Both the position numbers and the translations under genes were made by a program. Of a stretch of 64,000 bases of DNA, positions 1 through 8,903 are shown one piece after another. The DNA is from Streptomyces sp. Z26 (GTDB taxonomy: Bacteria; Actinomycetota; Actinomycetes; Streptomycetales; Streptomycetaceae). The notes beneath the pieces are model-generated. The model searched no databases. It was not told where the DNA came from and saw nothing but the letters and a program-made list of their open reading frames with translations. The stretch lies in NCBI RefSeq assembly GCF_003665095.1, contig NZ_RCHV01000002.1, positions 2,850,001 to 2,914,000 of the forward strand, given 5' to 3'. Numbering within the stretch: the stretch's first letter is position 1; the number at the start of each line of letters is the position of its first letter.

Positions 1-326
1 TCGGGGTCACGCTCCCGGGTGACCAGCCCCTCCGCGAGCATCCGGTCGATGCGGTGCGTCATGGCCGCCGGGGTGAGGCCGAGGCGGCGGGCGAGGGTGC
101 CCGGCCAGAGCTGGTACGGCTCGCCCGCCATGACGAGTTCGCGCAGCACCTCCCACTCCGAGCTGTTCAGTTCGAGCGTGGCGAGCTGGCGCCGGTACGC
201 GACGGCCAGGCGGCGGTCGAGGCGGCTGATCGCGTTGACGACCTTCTCCACCTGGGGGTCCAGGTCGCGGAACTCGCGCTGGTAGATCGCGATCTGCTCG
301 TCGATGGACGGGGGGAGGTCCGGCAT
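1..326 (-). CDS. MarR-family transcriptional regulator (3' end beyond window)
   Basis: The 108 visible codons encode the N-terminal part of a winged-helix MarR regulator. They show the helical dimer start (DEQIAIYQREFRDLD) and then a recognition region with LTPAAMTHRIDRMLAEGLV, typical of MarR helix-turn-helix plus wing. The start chosen is the ATG at 324-326, reading MPDLPPSIDEQ. The C-terminal dimerisation part lies outside the window. It is divergent from the MFS transporter at 483, with repeats in the shared promoter region, so it probably represses that exporter and itself in response to a small molecule; this is inferred from the arrangement. The family call is firm, the ligand unknown. 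Confidence 0.85.
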   Translation of the reverse strand, partial: MPDLPPSIDEQIAIYQREFRDLDPQVEKVVNAISRLDRRLAVAYRRQLATLELNSSEWEVLRELVMAGEPYQLWPGTLARRLGLTPAAMTHRIDRMLAEGLVTRERDP

Positions 327-350
327 GGCCGGAGTATGCCACGGAACCGA

Positions 351-404
351 TTAGCCTCTAAGGCTTGCCGTATGTACTCTTTAGCTTCGAACTTTAGGTT
401 CGAA
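351..404. promoter_or_regulatory. Candidate MarR operator: tandem 13-bp repeats and inverted repeats
   Basis: The short divergent intergenic region is AT-rich against its surroundings. It holds two head-to-tail copies of CTTTAG[C/G]TTCGAA at 379-391 and 392-404. These also create an inverted repeat, TTCGAAC at 386-392 and GTTCGAA at 398-404, with a 5-base spacer. A second symmetric element, TTAG-CCT-CTAA, lies at 351-361. Two symmetric sites between a MarR gene and its transporter are what an autoregulated MarR promoter usually shows. Binding is inferred. Confidence 0.55.
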
Positions 405-482
405 CTCTCGTGACGACCTCAGGGTCCCCGGGGCGGCCGACGCGACCGCCCCGGGGCCCCTCGACGACCTGGGAAGGTGAGT

Positions 483-1799
483 GTGACCACCGCGATGGGC
501 GCGACCCTGCGCCGGATTCAGCTCGGGAACGCACTGGCGGCGTTCGGCAGCGGCTTCACCGTTCCGTACCTCTTCCTCTACGTGGCGGAGGTACGGCATC
601 TGGGCGCGGGCACGGCGGGTGTCGTGCTCGCCGTGTTCGCCGCCGCCGCGTTGTTCGTACTGCCGCTCGTCGGCCGCGTCATCGACCGACGCGGGCCGAT
701 GCCCGTCGCGATGGGCGGCGTGGTCGCGGCGTCCGGCGGCGCCCTGGGGCTGGGGCTGGCGAGCAGCGGGCCGTCCGTACTGGCGAGTGCCGCGCTGATG
801 GGCGCGGGCGTGGCCGTGCTCCAGCCGGCGCTGGCCACGATGATCGTGTGGTGCTCGACGACGGCGACGCGGTCGCGCGCGTTCGCCACGCAGTTCTTCC
901 TCAACAACCTGGGGATGGGCGTCGGCGGGCTGCTCGGCGGTCAGATCGTGGACGAGCACCGGCCGGGCACGTTCACGACGCTGTTCTGCGTCGAGGCCGT
1001 GATGTTCCTCGTGCTGGCGGCGGTGCTGCTGACCGTGCGGTTGCCGGAGGCCGTGAGCATGGACGCGTCCGTGCCCGGTGACGACGGTGCCGCGGGGGGC
1101 GGCTGGCGGCAGTTGGTCGCGCACCGGGCGATGCTGCTGCTGTGCGTCATGGGGTTCGTGCTGTTCTTCACCTGCTACGGGCAGTTCGAGTCCGGGCTGC
1201 CCGCGTACGGCGTCGAGGTCACCGGGATCTCCACGGCCACGCTGGGTGTCGCGCTGTTCGCCAACACCGCGGTGATCGCGCTCGCGCAGTTCGTGGTGCT
1301 GCGGCTGGTCGAGGGCAGGCGGCGCAGCCGGGTCGTGGCGCTCGTCGGGCTGGTCTGGACGGTGGCGTGGCTGGCGGCCGGGTTCTCCGGGCTGGTGCCG
1401 CACGTGCAGGGGGTGGCGACGGCGCTGCTGATCTCCACGTACATGCTGTTCGGGCTCGGTGAGTCGATGCTGTCGCCGACGGTCGCGCCGCTCGTCGCGG
1501 ACCTGGCGCCGCGTCGGATGGTCGGGCAGTACAACTCGGCGTTCGCCCTGGTGAAGCAGTTGGGTGTGGCGGTCGGTCCGGCCGTGGGCGGTCTGTTGGC
1601 GGCGCACGGCGCGTACACCGTGTACATCGGGCTGCTGGTCCTCTGCTCGCTCGGCGTCACCGTGCTCGCGCTGCGGCTGGGGCGCCACCTCACGCTGGAG
1701 CAGGACGACCCGTCGCGCGCGGTGCGTACGGACGTACGCGCCGGGGCGCCCACGGGCGCGGGCGCGGTGGAGCCGCGCGTCGCCGCGTCCGTCGGCTGA
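483..1799 (+). CDS. MFS transporter, drug-efflux type
   Basis: A 438-residue integral membrane protein with about twelve hydrophobic segments and a central polar loop near residue 195, the layout of a 12-TM major facilitator. A motif A-like stretch (GRVIDRRGPM) follows the second helix, as in proton-coupled drug exporters. I chose the GTG at 483 because GGAAGG lies six bases upstream; the in-frame GTG at 477 sits inside that ribosome binding site. The gene is divergent from a MarR regulator, which fits an inducible efflux pump. The substrate cannot be told. The tail after the last helix is a short polar, Ala/Gly-rich extension. Confidence 0.88.
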   Translation: MTTAMGATLRRIQLGNALAAFGSGFTVPYLFLYVAEVRHLGAGTAGVVLAVFAAAALFVLPLVGRVIDRRGPMPVAMGGVVAASGGALGLGLASSGPSVLASAALMGAGVAVLQPALATMIVWCSTTATRSRAFATQFFLNNLGMGVGGLLGGQIVDEHRPGTFTTLFCVEAVMFLVLAAVLLTVRLPEAVSMDASVPGDDGAAGGGWRQLVAHRAMLLLCVMGFVLFFTCYGQFESGLPAYGVEVTGISTATLGVALFANTAVIALAQFVVLRLVEGRRRSRVVALVGLVWTVAWLAAGFSGLVPHVQGVATALLISTYMLFGLGESMLSPTVAPLVADLAPRRMVGQYNSAFALVKQLGVAVGPAVGGLLAAHGAYTVYIGLLVLCSLGVTVLALRLGRHLTLEQDDPSRAVRTDVRAGAPTGAGAVEPRVAASVG

Positions 1800-1822
1800 C
1801 GGAGGGTCCGGACCGGGCACCG

Positions 1823-1862
1823 GGGAAGGGCGGTCGCGTCACACGACGTGGCCGCCCTTCCC
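1823..1862. terminator. Hairpin between convergent genes
   Basis: GGGAAGGGCGG at 1823-1833 pairs perfectly with CCGCCCTTCCC at 1852-1862 (11 bp). It sits between the stops of the MFS gene and the convergent PP2C gene and probably acts as a bidirectional terminator without a clear U-run, as is common in streptomycetes. A 15-bp unit is duplicated directly after it (1860-1874 and 1875-1889). Confidence 0.5.
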
Positions 1863-1897
1863 GTACGTCCACGGCCCGTACGTCCACGGCGCGCGCC

Positions 1898-3751
1898 TCA
1901 CTCCTCCGGCAGCGCGAACTCGCACCACACCGCCTTGCCCCCGCCGGGCGTACGGCGCGTGCCCCACGTCGAGGCGATCGTGGCGACGATGGAGATGCCG
2001 CGCCCCGCCTCGTCCGCCGGCTCCGCGCGGCGGCGGCGCGGCAAGTGGTCGTCGCCGTCGGTGACCTCGACGGTCAGCCGCCGGTCCGTACGGCGCAGCC
2101 GCAGGCGCATGGGCGGGGTGCCGTGCTGGAGGGAGTTGGCGACCAGTTCGCTGGCCGCGAGGACACCGAGGTCGTGCAGCTCGGTCGGGAACCGCCACGA
2201 CGCGAGGACACCGGACGCGAACGCCCGCGCGCGCGGCGCCGCCTCGGTGCCGCCGAGCAGGTCCAGCGAGGCGCCGCGGAACAGCTCCGCCTCGTGCCCC
2301 GTACGGGCCGGGTGCTGGAGGACGAGGACGGCCACGTCGTCGTCGTGCTCGGCGGTGATGCGCATCGCGCGGAGCATCCGGTCGCAGATGACCTGCGGGC
2401 TGCCGGACGCGCCCGCGAACGCCCGTTCCAGCGCGGCGATCCCGTCGTCGATGTCGGCGTCGCGGCGCTCGACGAGCCCGTCGGTGTAGAGGACGGCGGT
2501 GGCGCCCTCCTCCAGCGGGACGGAGCCGGAGCTGTGCATCCAGCCGCCGGTGCCCAGGGGTGGGCCGGTGGGCTCGGCGGTGGCGTGGACGGTGCCGTCG
2601 GCGTCCCGTACGAGGATCGGGAGGTGGCCCGCGGAGGCGTAGTTGAGGCGTCCCTCGTGCGGGTCGTGGACGGCGTAGACGCAGGTCGCGATCTGGCTGG
2701 CGTCGATCTCGGCGGCGAGCCCGTCGAGGAGTTGGAGCACCTCGTGCGGCGGGAGGTCGAGGCGGGCGTACGCGCGGACCGCTGTACGCAGCTGGCCCAT
2801 GACGGCGGCGGCGCGCACGCCGCGGCCCATGACGTCGCCGATGACCAGGGCCGTACGCCCGGCGCCGAGGGTGATCACGTCGTACCAGTCGCCGCCGACG
2901 GCCGCGTCGGTGCCGCCCGGTTGGTACGTGGCGGCGACGCGCAGCTCGTCGGGCTGCTCCAACTCCTGCGGGAGCAGGCTGCGTTGCAGGGTGACGGCGG
3001 CCTCGCGCTGGCGGCGTTCGCTGGACCGCAGCCGCTCGGCGGACTCCACCTGGTCGGTGACGTCCGCGGCGAAGATGAGGACGCCCGCGGCCTCGCTGGT
3101 GGTGATGGGGGTGCAGGTGAACGTGTAGTACCCGGTGCGGTCGCGGCCCTGCACGCGGCGGGACTTGACGGTGCGCGGGCGGCCGCTGCGCAGCACCTGG
3201 TCCATGAGGGGCAGCAGGCCCAGCTCCTCCAGCTCGGGGAGCGCGGTGCGGGCCGGGCCGCCGGGGGTGCGGGGGCCGAACACCTGGGCGTACGCGTCGT
3301 TGACGTACGCGATGCGGTGGTCGGCGCCGTACACGACGGCGGCGAGGGCGGGCACCTCACCGAGGAGGTCGTGGACGGAGAGGGCGTCGAGGCTGCGGGC
3401 GACGCCCTCGGGCGCGCGGTCCGTGCCCTCCGGCGGGGGCGGCGCGTCCGCCGCCGGACCGGGCGCGCGGGTGCCGTCGTCGGTGCCGCGGGCGGCGGGG
3501 ACGGTGCCGGTGAGTCCACCGGCGTCGGCGTCGGCGGGCTCCGGGTCGGGGTCGGACGCGGGGCCGGGGGCGGCCGGCTGCCGCGTCTTCTCCGGCTTCA
3601 CCGACTTCGCCGTCCTGGCTCCCCGCACCAGCTTGGCCGATCTCGTCGGCTTCGCCGCCTTCGCCGCCTTCGCCGCCTTGGTCGCCGCCTGGTCGGCGGC
3701 GCCGCGCCGCTGTGTGCCGGGCAGCCGGGGGCTCCAGCGCGTGAAGTTCAC
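1898..3751 (-). CDS. PAS-PP2C (SpoIIE) phosphatase with C-terminal ATPase domain
   Basis: A 617-residue multidomain switch protein. After a basic Ala/Lys-rich start (KAAKAAKAAK) and an acidic Pro/Gly linker comes a PAS domain (about residues 125-235, VVYGADHRIAYVND), then a SpoIIE-type PP2C phosphatase domain (about 255-450) with the metal-binding pattern GGDWYDV and VIGDVMGRG, then an RsbW-like HATPase domain (about 480-617) with ELVANSLQHG and a GRGISIV G-box. This family combines a phosphatase acting on an anti-sigma antagonist with an anti-sigma-type kinase domain in one protein. The start is the GTG at 3749-3751 after GAGGAA with a 9-base gap. No antagonist or sigma gene lies next to it, so partners are unknown. 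Confidence 0.88.
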   Translation of the reverse strand: MNFTRWSPRLPGTQRRGAADQAATKAAKAAKAAKPTRSAKLVRGARTAKSVKPEKTRQPAAPGPASDPDPEPADADAGGLTGTVPAARGTDDGTRAPGPAADAPPPPEGTDRAPEGVARSLDALSVHDLLGEVPALAAVVYGADHRIAYVNDAYAQVFGPRTPGGPARTALPELEELGLLPLMDQVLRSGRPRTVKSRRVQGRDRTGYYTFTCTPITTSEAAGVLIFAADVTDQVESAERLRSSERRQREAAVTLQRSLLPQELEQPDELRVAATYQPGGTDAAVGGDWYDVITLGAGRTALVIGDVMGRGVRAAAVMGQLRTAVRAYARLDLPPHEVLQLLDGLAAEIDASQIATCVYAVHDPHEGRLNYASAGHLPILVRDADGTVHATAEPTGPPLGTGGWMHSSGSVPLEEGATAVLYTDGLVERRDADIDDGIAALERAFAGASGSPQVICDRMLRAMRITAEHDDDVAVLVLQHPARTGHEAELFRGASLDLLGGTEAAPRARAFASGVLASWRFPTELHDLGVLAASELVANSLQHGTPPMRLRLRRTDRRLTVEVTDGDDHLPRRRRAEPADEAGRGISIVATIASTWGTRRTPGGGKAVWCEFALPEE

Positions 3752-4012
3752 GTCGTCCGATTCCTCGCGTTCGTCCTGTGCGTCGCGTCGTGCGCGGGCG
3801 CCGCGATGTCCGCGTCGCCCGCTCCGGTCCTGTCCGGGGGGCCGGTCCCGTGCGGGGGCCGGTCCCGTACGGACCACCGGCCCGTGCGGGGGTGCCTGCG
3901 TCGCCGTTCGCGGCTATCACTCTTCGCAGGTACGGCCCCACCCATGGTCACATGCCCAGTGTGGCCCACGGCACTGACACCCGTCAGACGCCGCCGTACC
4001 GCCGGGAGTTCG

Positions 4013-5380
4013 TCAGCTCGCCTCGGGGTGCCTGCCGGTGCCCGCGGCCAGCTCGAACTCGGCACGCGGATGCTCCAGCGACCCCAGCGAGACGATCTCC
4101 CGCTTGAAGAGACCCGCCAACGTCCACTCGGCCAGCACCCGCGCCTTGCGGTTGAACGTGGGCACGCGGCTCAGGTGGTACGCCCGGTGCATGAACCAGG
4201 CCGGATAGCCCTTGAGTTTACGCCCGTACACGTGCGCCACGCCCTTGTGCAGCCCGAGTGAGGCGACGGAACCGGCGTACGAGTGGCGGTAGTCGGCCGG
4301 TTCGCCGCCCTTGAGCACGGCCGCGATGTTGTCCGCGAGGCGGCGCGCCTGCCGTACGGCGTGCTGGGCGTTGGGCGCACAGTACGCGTCCGGGTCGCCC
4401 TTCGCGCGCGCGGCCACGTCCGGGACGGCCGCGCAGTCGCCCGCGGACCAGGCGTGCTCGGTGCCCTCGACGCGCAGCCGCGCCGTACAGCGCAGCCTGC
4501 CGCGCTCGTTGAGCGGGAGACCGGTCGCGGCGAGGATCGGGTGCGGCTTGACGCCAGCGGTCCACACGAGGGTGCGGGTGGGGTGCCGGGAGCCGTCACT
4601 GAGGACGGCGACGCGGCCCTCGCAGGAGTCGAGGCGGGTGTCGAGGCGTACGTCGATGTTCCGGCCGCGCAGCTCGCGCAGGGCGTACGCCCCCATCTCC
4701 GCGCCGACTTCGGGGAGGATGCGGTCGCTCGCCTCGACGAGCAGGAAGCGTACGTCGTCGGGCTGGAGGTTGTGGTAGTAGCGGCAGGCGTACCGGGCCA
4801 TGTCCTCCAGCTCGGCGAGTGCCTCGACGCCCGCGTAGCCGCCGCCGACGAAGACGAAGGTGAGGGCGGCGTCGCGGACCTCGGGGTTGCGGGTGGAGGA
4901 CGCGATGTCGAGCTGTTCGAGGACGTGGTTGCGCAGCCCGATGGCCTCCTCGACGGTCTTGAAGCCGATGCCGTGCTCCGCGAGACCGGGGACGGGGAGG
5001 GTGCGCGAGACGGAGCCCGGGGCGAGGACCAGCTCGTCGTAGCGCAGCTCGACGGGGTCCGCGCCCTCCTCGGCGGCGGCCAGCGTCTCGATGCCGGCGA
5101 CCCGTCGGGCGTGGTCGACGGTTCTCACCTCTCCGGTGACCACCTTGCAGGCGGACAGCGTGCGCCGCAGCGGCACGACGACGTGACGTGGGGAGATCGA
5201 GCCCGCGGCGGCCTCGGGCAGGAACGGCTGATACGTCATGTACGGGTCGGGATTGACCACGACGATCTCTGTCTCGCCACGGGCGAGCTGCTGCTTGAGC
5301 GAACGCTGGAGGCTGAGCGCGGTATACATGCCCACGTAGCCGCCGCCGGCCACCAGAATGCGTACGGGTTCCTTCGTCAC
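4013..5380 (-). CDS. Type II NADH dehydrogenase (FAD-dependent)
   Basis: A 455-residue pyridine nucleotide-disulphide oxidoreductase fold protein. It begins with an FAD-binding Rossmann motif (VAGGGYVGMYTA), has a second nucleotide motif near residue 180 (FVGGGYAGVEALAEL) for NADH, and the late FAD contact WSAGDCAAVPD. This matches NDH-2, a single-subunit membrane-associated enzyme passing electrons from NADH to quinone without pumping protons. The conserved TYQPFLPEAAAG segment near the N-terminus is typical of actinobacterial members. The start used is the GTG at 5378-5380; an in-frame GTG 15 bases upstream is possible and neither has a strong ribosome site. It is divergent from the TetR gene at 5718. 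Confidence 0.88.
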   Translation of the reverse strand: MTKEPVRILVAGGGYVGMYTALSLQRSLKQQLARGETEIVVVNPDPYMTYQPFLPEAAAGSISPRHVVVPLRRTLSACKVVTGEVRTVDHARRVAGIETLAAAEEGADPVELRYDELVLAPGSVSRTLPVPGLAEHGIGFKTVEEAIGLRNHVLEQLDIASSTRNPEVRDAALTFVFVGGGYAGVEALAELEDMARYACRYYHNLQPDDVRFLLVEASDRILPEVGAEMGAYALRELRGRNIDVRLDTRLDSCEGRVAVLSDGSRHPTRTLVWTAGVKPHPILAATGLPLNERGRLRCTARLRVEGTEHAWSAGDCAAVPDVAARAKGDPDAYCAPNAQHAVRQARRLADNIAAVLKGGEPADYRHSYAGSVASLGLHKGVAHVYGRKLKGYPAWFMHRAYHLSRVPTFNRKARVLAEWTLAGLFKREIVSLGSLEHPRAEFELAAGTGRHPEAS

Positions 5381-5717
5381 CTGTCCATGACGCACCCGAC
5401 GCCCGGTGTTTGTCCACAGGTCCGGCGAATTGCGTGCCGAGCGGAGCCACATGGTCCGTTTCGCCCCGGTTCCCGGACGGGACGGAGTTCACGCAGGTCA
5501 GGCGAGGTGGCCGGAGGGGGTGTACGGGCCCCGCGGAGCCCCTGTGCGGACGTACGCCAAACGGGGTCGGGGACGCGCGGAAGTGGCCCCCTTCTCTCTT
5601 CAGGCGGGCTCAACTATGTTCGTAACCTGACGGGGGCGTCTTGCGACTGACCGCGCCACCGATCGTAAACGGGCGGGGGTCTCCGGGGGGAGACGGATCA
5701 TTACCGGGGGAACGACT
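5381..5717. other. Divergent promoter region, NADH dehydrogenase / TetR
   Basis: No gene is seen in these 337 bases. On the plus strand TTGCGA at 5641-5646 and TCGTAA at 5663-5668, 16 bases apart, could form a weak vegetative-type promoter for the TetR gene. I see no convincing long inverted repeat. Confidence 0.35.
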
Positions 5718-6650
5718 ATGCACATTCAGGGGATTCAGGACTCTTCACGTTCGACGCCGCTGCGCGTCGACGCGCAGCGCAATCTCGAACATGTTCTACG
5801 CGCGGCACGCGAGGTCTTCGGCGAGCTGGGATACGGCGCGCCGATGGAGGACGTGGCGCGCCGGGCGCGGGTCGGGGTCGGCACGGTCTACCGCAGGTTC
5901 CCGAGCAAGGACGTGCTCGTCCGCCGCATCGCGGAGGAGGAGACGGCCCGGCTGACCGAGCAGGCGCAGGCCGCGCTCGGCCACGAACAGCAGCCCTGGG
6001 CGGCGCTGTCCAGGTTCCTGCGCACGTCCGTCGCCTCGGGCGCCGGGCGGCTGCTGCCGCCGCGGATACTGCGCACGGACGGGCCCGGCGACGAGCCGGG
6101 GACGGGTGTGGGCGCGGGCAAGGGCACCGGGGTCGGCGGGGCGGTGGCGGCGGAGACCGCCGTGGCCTCGGGAGCGGGCGGTGAGGCCGGGAGGTTCGCC
6201 ACCGGGACCCGGGTGCCGATACAGCGTCAGAGCTGGGCGGATGGGGAATCCACGCTGCGGCTCGTGGACGGGCGCGCGGACGGCCGGATCGAGACGCTGG
6301 GGGACGGGCACATGCCCTCGCCCCCGGGCGAACGCGCCTCGTCCGACGGCGAGTTGCGCGCGGCCCCGCACGGGACCCCGGGTGCGAACGGACGGGGTGC
6401 CCTGACGGCGGACGGCTTCGAGCTGGCGGACGACGACTCCGGCGCGGCCGAACTGCTCGACGTGGTCGGGCAGTTGGTCGAGCGGGCGCGTTCGGCGGGT
6501 GAGCTGCGCACCGATGTGACGGTCGGGGACGTGCTGTTGGTGATAGCGACGGCCGCGCCGATGCTGCCCGACGCCAACCAGCAGGCGGCGGCGTCGAATC
6601 GGCTGCTCGACATCCTGCTGGAGGGCCTGCGTTCGCGCCCGATGGTGTGA
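5718..6650 (+). CDS. TetR/AcrR-family regulator with large inserted linker
   Basis: A 310-residue protein. The first 70 residues are a clear TetR DNA-binding domain (LEHVLRAAREVFGELGYG, then a helix-turn-helix around VGVGTVYRRFPSKDVLV). A TetR-type ligand domain follows but is split: about 120 residues of Gly/Thr/Arg/Asp-rich sequence without predicted structure (about residues 120-240) interrupt it before the final helices (LLDVVGQLVERARSAGEL to the C-terminus). Typical family members are about 190-220 residues. The ATG at 5718 has a GGGGGA ribosome site. Its target is unknown; the divergent NADH dehydrogenase is the obvious candidate. Confidence 0.82.
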   Translation: MHIQGIQDSSRSTPLRVDAQRNLEHVLRAAREVFGELGYGAPMEDVARRARVGVGTVYRRFPSKDVLVRRIAEEETARLTEQAQAALGHEQQPWAALSRFLRTSVASGAGRLLPPRILRTDGPGDEPGTGVGAGKGTGVGGAVAAETAVASGAGGEAGRFATGTRVPIQRQSWADGESTLRLVDGRADGRIETLGDGHMPSPPGERASSDGELRAAPHGTPGANGRGALTADGFELADDDSGAAELLDVVGQLVERARSAGELRTDVTVGDVLLVIATAAPMLPDANQQAAASNRLLDILLEGLRSRPMV

Positions 6651-6809
6651 CGCCGACGGCCGGGGCACACGTACGGGTGACCCCGGCGGGGAACGGGGGG
6701 CGATTCACCCTGGACGGTTGGATGCTGTGCGTGCCGGCCTCCGGGTGTGCCCCCTGTGGCACGCTTGCCCGGAGTTCGGCGGCGACAGCAGCTTCGGGGG
6801 GTGCCGGTA

Positions 6810-8903
6810 GTGGGCGTTGAGGGGCGTGGGGACCAGCGCACGGACGGCGACGGGGCCGGGGACGGGACGACTCCGCCGCGCTCCGCCACCGTGCCCGGTC
6901 AGGGCGGCCCCAGCGACCCGGCGGGACACGCCGGGGCGGCGGACCCCGCCGTCCCGGAGGAGTCCGGGGACGCGGCGGGTACGGACGCGGCTGACGCGGG
7001 GACGGGCGACGCGGGGACGGACGCGGATACGGCTGGCGCGGATACGGACACGGCTGACGCGGGCGCGGAGCGGACCGAGGACGAACCGGCCGCCGAGGGC
7101 GACGGGTCGGCACCGTCCGTACCGCAGCAGCGCGCGGGCGGGCGTGCCCTCGGTGACGCCGGGCCCGACGCGGCCCTCCTCGCGCGGATGCGCGGCGGTG
7201 ACACGGACGCCTACGACGAGCTGTACCGCCGTCACGCGGACGCCGTCCGCCGCTACGCCCGCACCTGCTGCCGCGACTCGCACACCGCCGAGGACCTGAC
7301 GAACGAGGTCTTCGCCCGCACCCTCCAGGCCGTACGGGGCGGTTCCGGGCCGGAGACGGCCGTGCGGGCGTACCTGCTGACCTCCGTGCGCCGCGTCGCC
7401 GCCGCCTGGACCACGACCGCCAAGCGGGAGCAACTGGTCGAGGACTTCGCGGTGTTCGCGGAGTCGGCGGCCCGGGGCTCGGCCGCCTCGGACGTGGACA
7501 CGCAGGATCTGGGCGCGGACGTACGGGCGATGCGCGAGGCGGACCGTTCGTTGGCGGTGGAGGCGTTCCGCAGCCTGCCCGAGAAGTACCAGACGGTGCT
7601 GTGGCACACGACGGTCGAGGACGAGTCGCCCAAGGACGTCGCCCCGCTGCTCGGCCTCTCGGACAACGCCACGGCCGTGCTCGCGCACCGGGCGCGCGAG
7701 AAGCTCAAACAGGCGTACCTCCAGGCGCACGTGAGCCACAGCCTCACCGCGGGCGGCGACTGCGCGCGCTACGCCGACCGGCTCGGCGCGTACGCGCGCG
7801 GCGGCCTCCGGATGCGGGCCGAGCGCGGGCTGCGCAAGCACCTGGAGGAGTGCGCGAAGTGCCGTACGGCGGCGCTGGAGGTCAAAGACCTCAACAGCCA
7901 GATCCGCGTGCTCGTGCCGGTCGCGTTCATCGGTTGGTTCGGAGTGGCGGGCGGCGGCAAGGCGTTCGGGATGCTGTTCGCCGGTGGCGGCGGCGCGGCC
8001 GCGGCGGCCGGAGCGGGTGCCGCCGCGGCGAGCGGCGGCGCCGGAGCGGGCGGCGGCGCGGCGGGTGGCGCGGCCGCGGAGGGGCTGGGCACGCCCGCAA
8101 AAGCCGGTATCGCGGCGGGTGTGGTGACGGCCGCGGCGGTGGCCGCCGCGCTGGCGCTGGCGGGCAACGACGCGGAGCCGGAGAAGCCGGAGGCCAAGCC
8201 GCCGGCCGCCTCGGCCCAGCCGCCCGAGAGGCCCGCGCCCGGGGCGCCGCAGCCGGGCAACCCGCCCGCGCAGCCGCCGCCTCCGGCGGACCCGGCGCCC
8301 GAGCCGGAGCCGGAGCCGAAGCCCGAGAAGGAGCCCGCGCCGGAACCGGAACCCGAACCGGAGCCGACGCCCGAACCGGAGCCGAGCGATCCGCCCGCGC
8401 CCGAGCCGACACCGTCGCCCACTCCCACGCCGACCCCGACGCCGACGCCCACTCCGGAGCCGCCCGCGGACTACCAGCTCAACCGGCTGGAGTACGACGT
8501 CTTCGACCGCGACGGCACGGACGAGCCGACCGTACGGATCGGGCAGAGTAGTTGGATCTGGCAGCGCGAGGAGCTGCGGATCGGGGACCGTACGTACGGG
8601 CACGGCATCAGCGTGCACGCGCCGTCGTCGGTGACGATCGACCTCAACCGCGCCTGCACCTCGTACGACGCGCTCGCCGGGATCGACTCGCTGACGCTGG
8701 GGAATCGTTCAGTCCGGTTCTCGGTGCTGGGTGACGGCAGGCAGCTGTGGCAGTCCCCCGTGGTCCGCCGGAACCAGCCGCCGGTCCCCGTCCACGTGCC
8801 GCTGAACGGCGTGGAGACGCTGCGGCTCGTCGTCCAGCCGCGTGGCCTGCTGAGCATGTCGGCCCTCGCGGACTGGGCGCAGTCCGAGATCACCTGCCGC
8901 TGA
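6810..8903 (+). CDS. ECF-type sigma factor fused to zinc-finger, membrane helices and NPCBM domain
   Basis: A 697-residue fusion. After an acidic, low-complexity N-terminus (about 110 residues) come sigma-70 region 2 (about 125-190, MRGGDTDAYDELYRRHADAV) and region 4 (about 250-305, LPEKYQTVLWHTTVEDES). Next is a zf-HC2/anti-sigma-like segment (about 310-365, with GDCARYADRL and HLEECAKC), one or two hydrophobic segments (about 370-395 and 425-450), a long Pro/Glu linker, and a C-terminal NPCBM carbohydrate-binding-like domain (about 555-697, YGHGISVHAPSS). This implies a sigma factor tethered to the membrane with an outward sugar-binding sensor. The GTG at 6810 is preferred because the GGGGGG upstream then has normal spacing. 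The 3' end overlaps the convergent methyltransferase by 14 bases. Confidence 0.85.
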   Translation: MGVEGRGDQRTDGDGAGDGTTPPRSATVPGQGGPSDPAGHAGAADPAVPEESGDAAGTDAADAGTGDAGTDADTAGADTDTADAGAERTEDEPAAEGDGSAPSVPQQRAGGRALGDAGPDAALLARMRGGDTDAYDELYRRHADAVRRYARTCCRDSHTAEDLTNEVFARTLQAVRGGSGPETAVRAYLLTSVRRVAAAWTTTAKREQLVEDFAVFAESAARGSAASDVDTQDLGADVRAMREADRSLAVEAFRSLPEKYQTVLWHTTVEDESPKDVAPLLGLSDNATAVLAHRAREKLKQAYLQAHVSHSLTAGGDCARYADRLGAYARGGLRMRAERGLRKHLEECAKCRTAALEVKDLNSQIRVLVPVAFIGWFGVAGGGKAFGMLFAGGGGAAAAAGAGAAAASGGAGAGGGAAGGAAAEGLGTPAKAGIAAGVVTAAAVAAALALAGNDAEPEKPEAKPPAASAQPPERPAPGAPQPGNPPAQPPPPADPAPEPEPEPKPEKEPAPEPEPEPEPTPEPEPSDPPAPEPTPSPTPTPTPTPTPTPEPPADYQLNRLEYDVFDRDGTDEPTVRIGQSSWIWQREELRIGDRTYGHGISVHAPSSVTIDLNRACTSYDALAGIDSLTLGNRSVRFSVLGDGRQLWQSPVVRRNQPPVPVHVPLNGVETLRLVVQPRGLLSMSALADWAQSEITCR

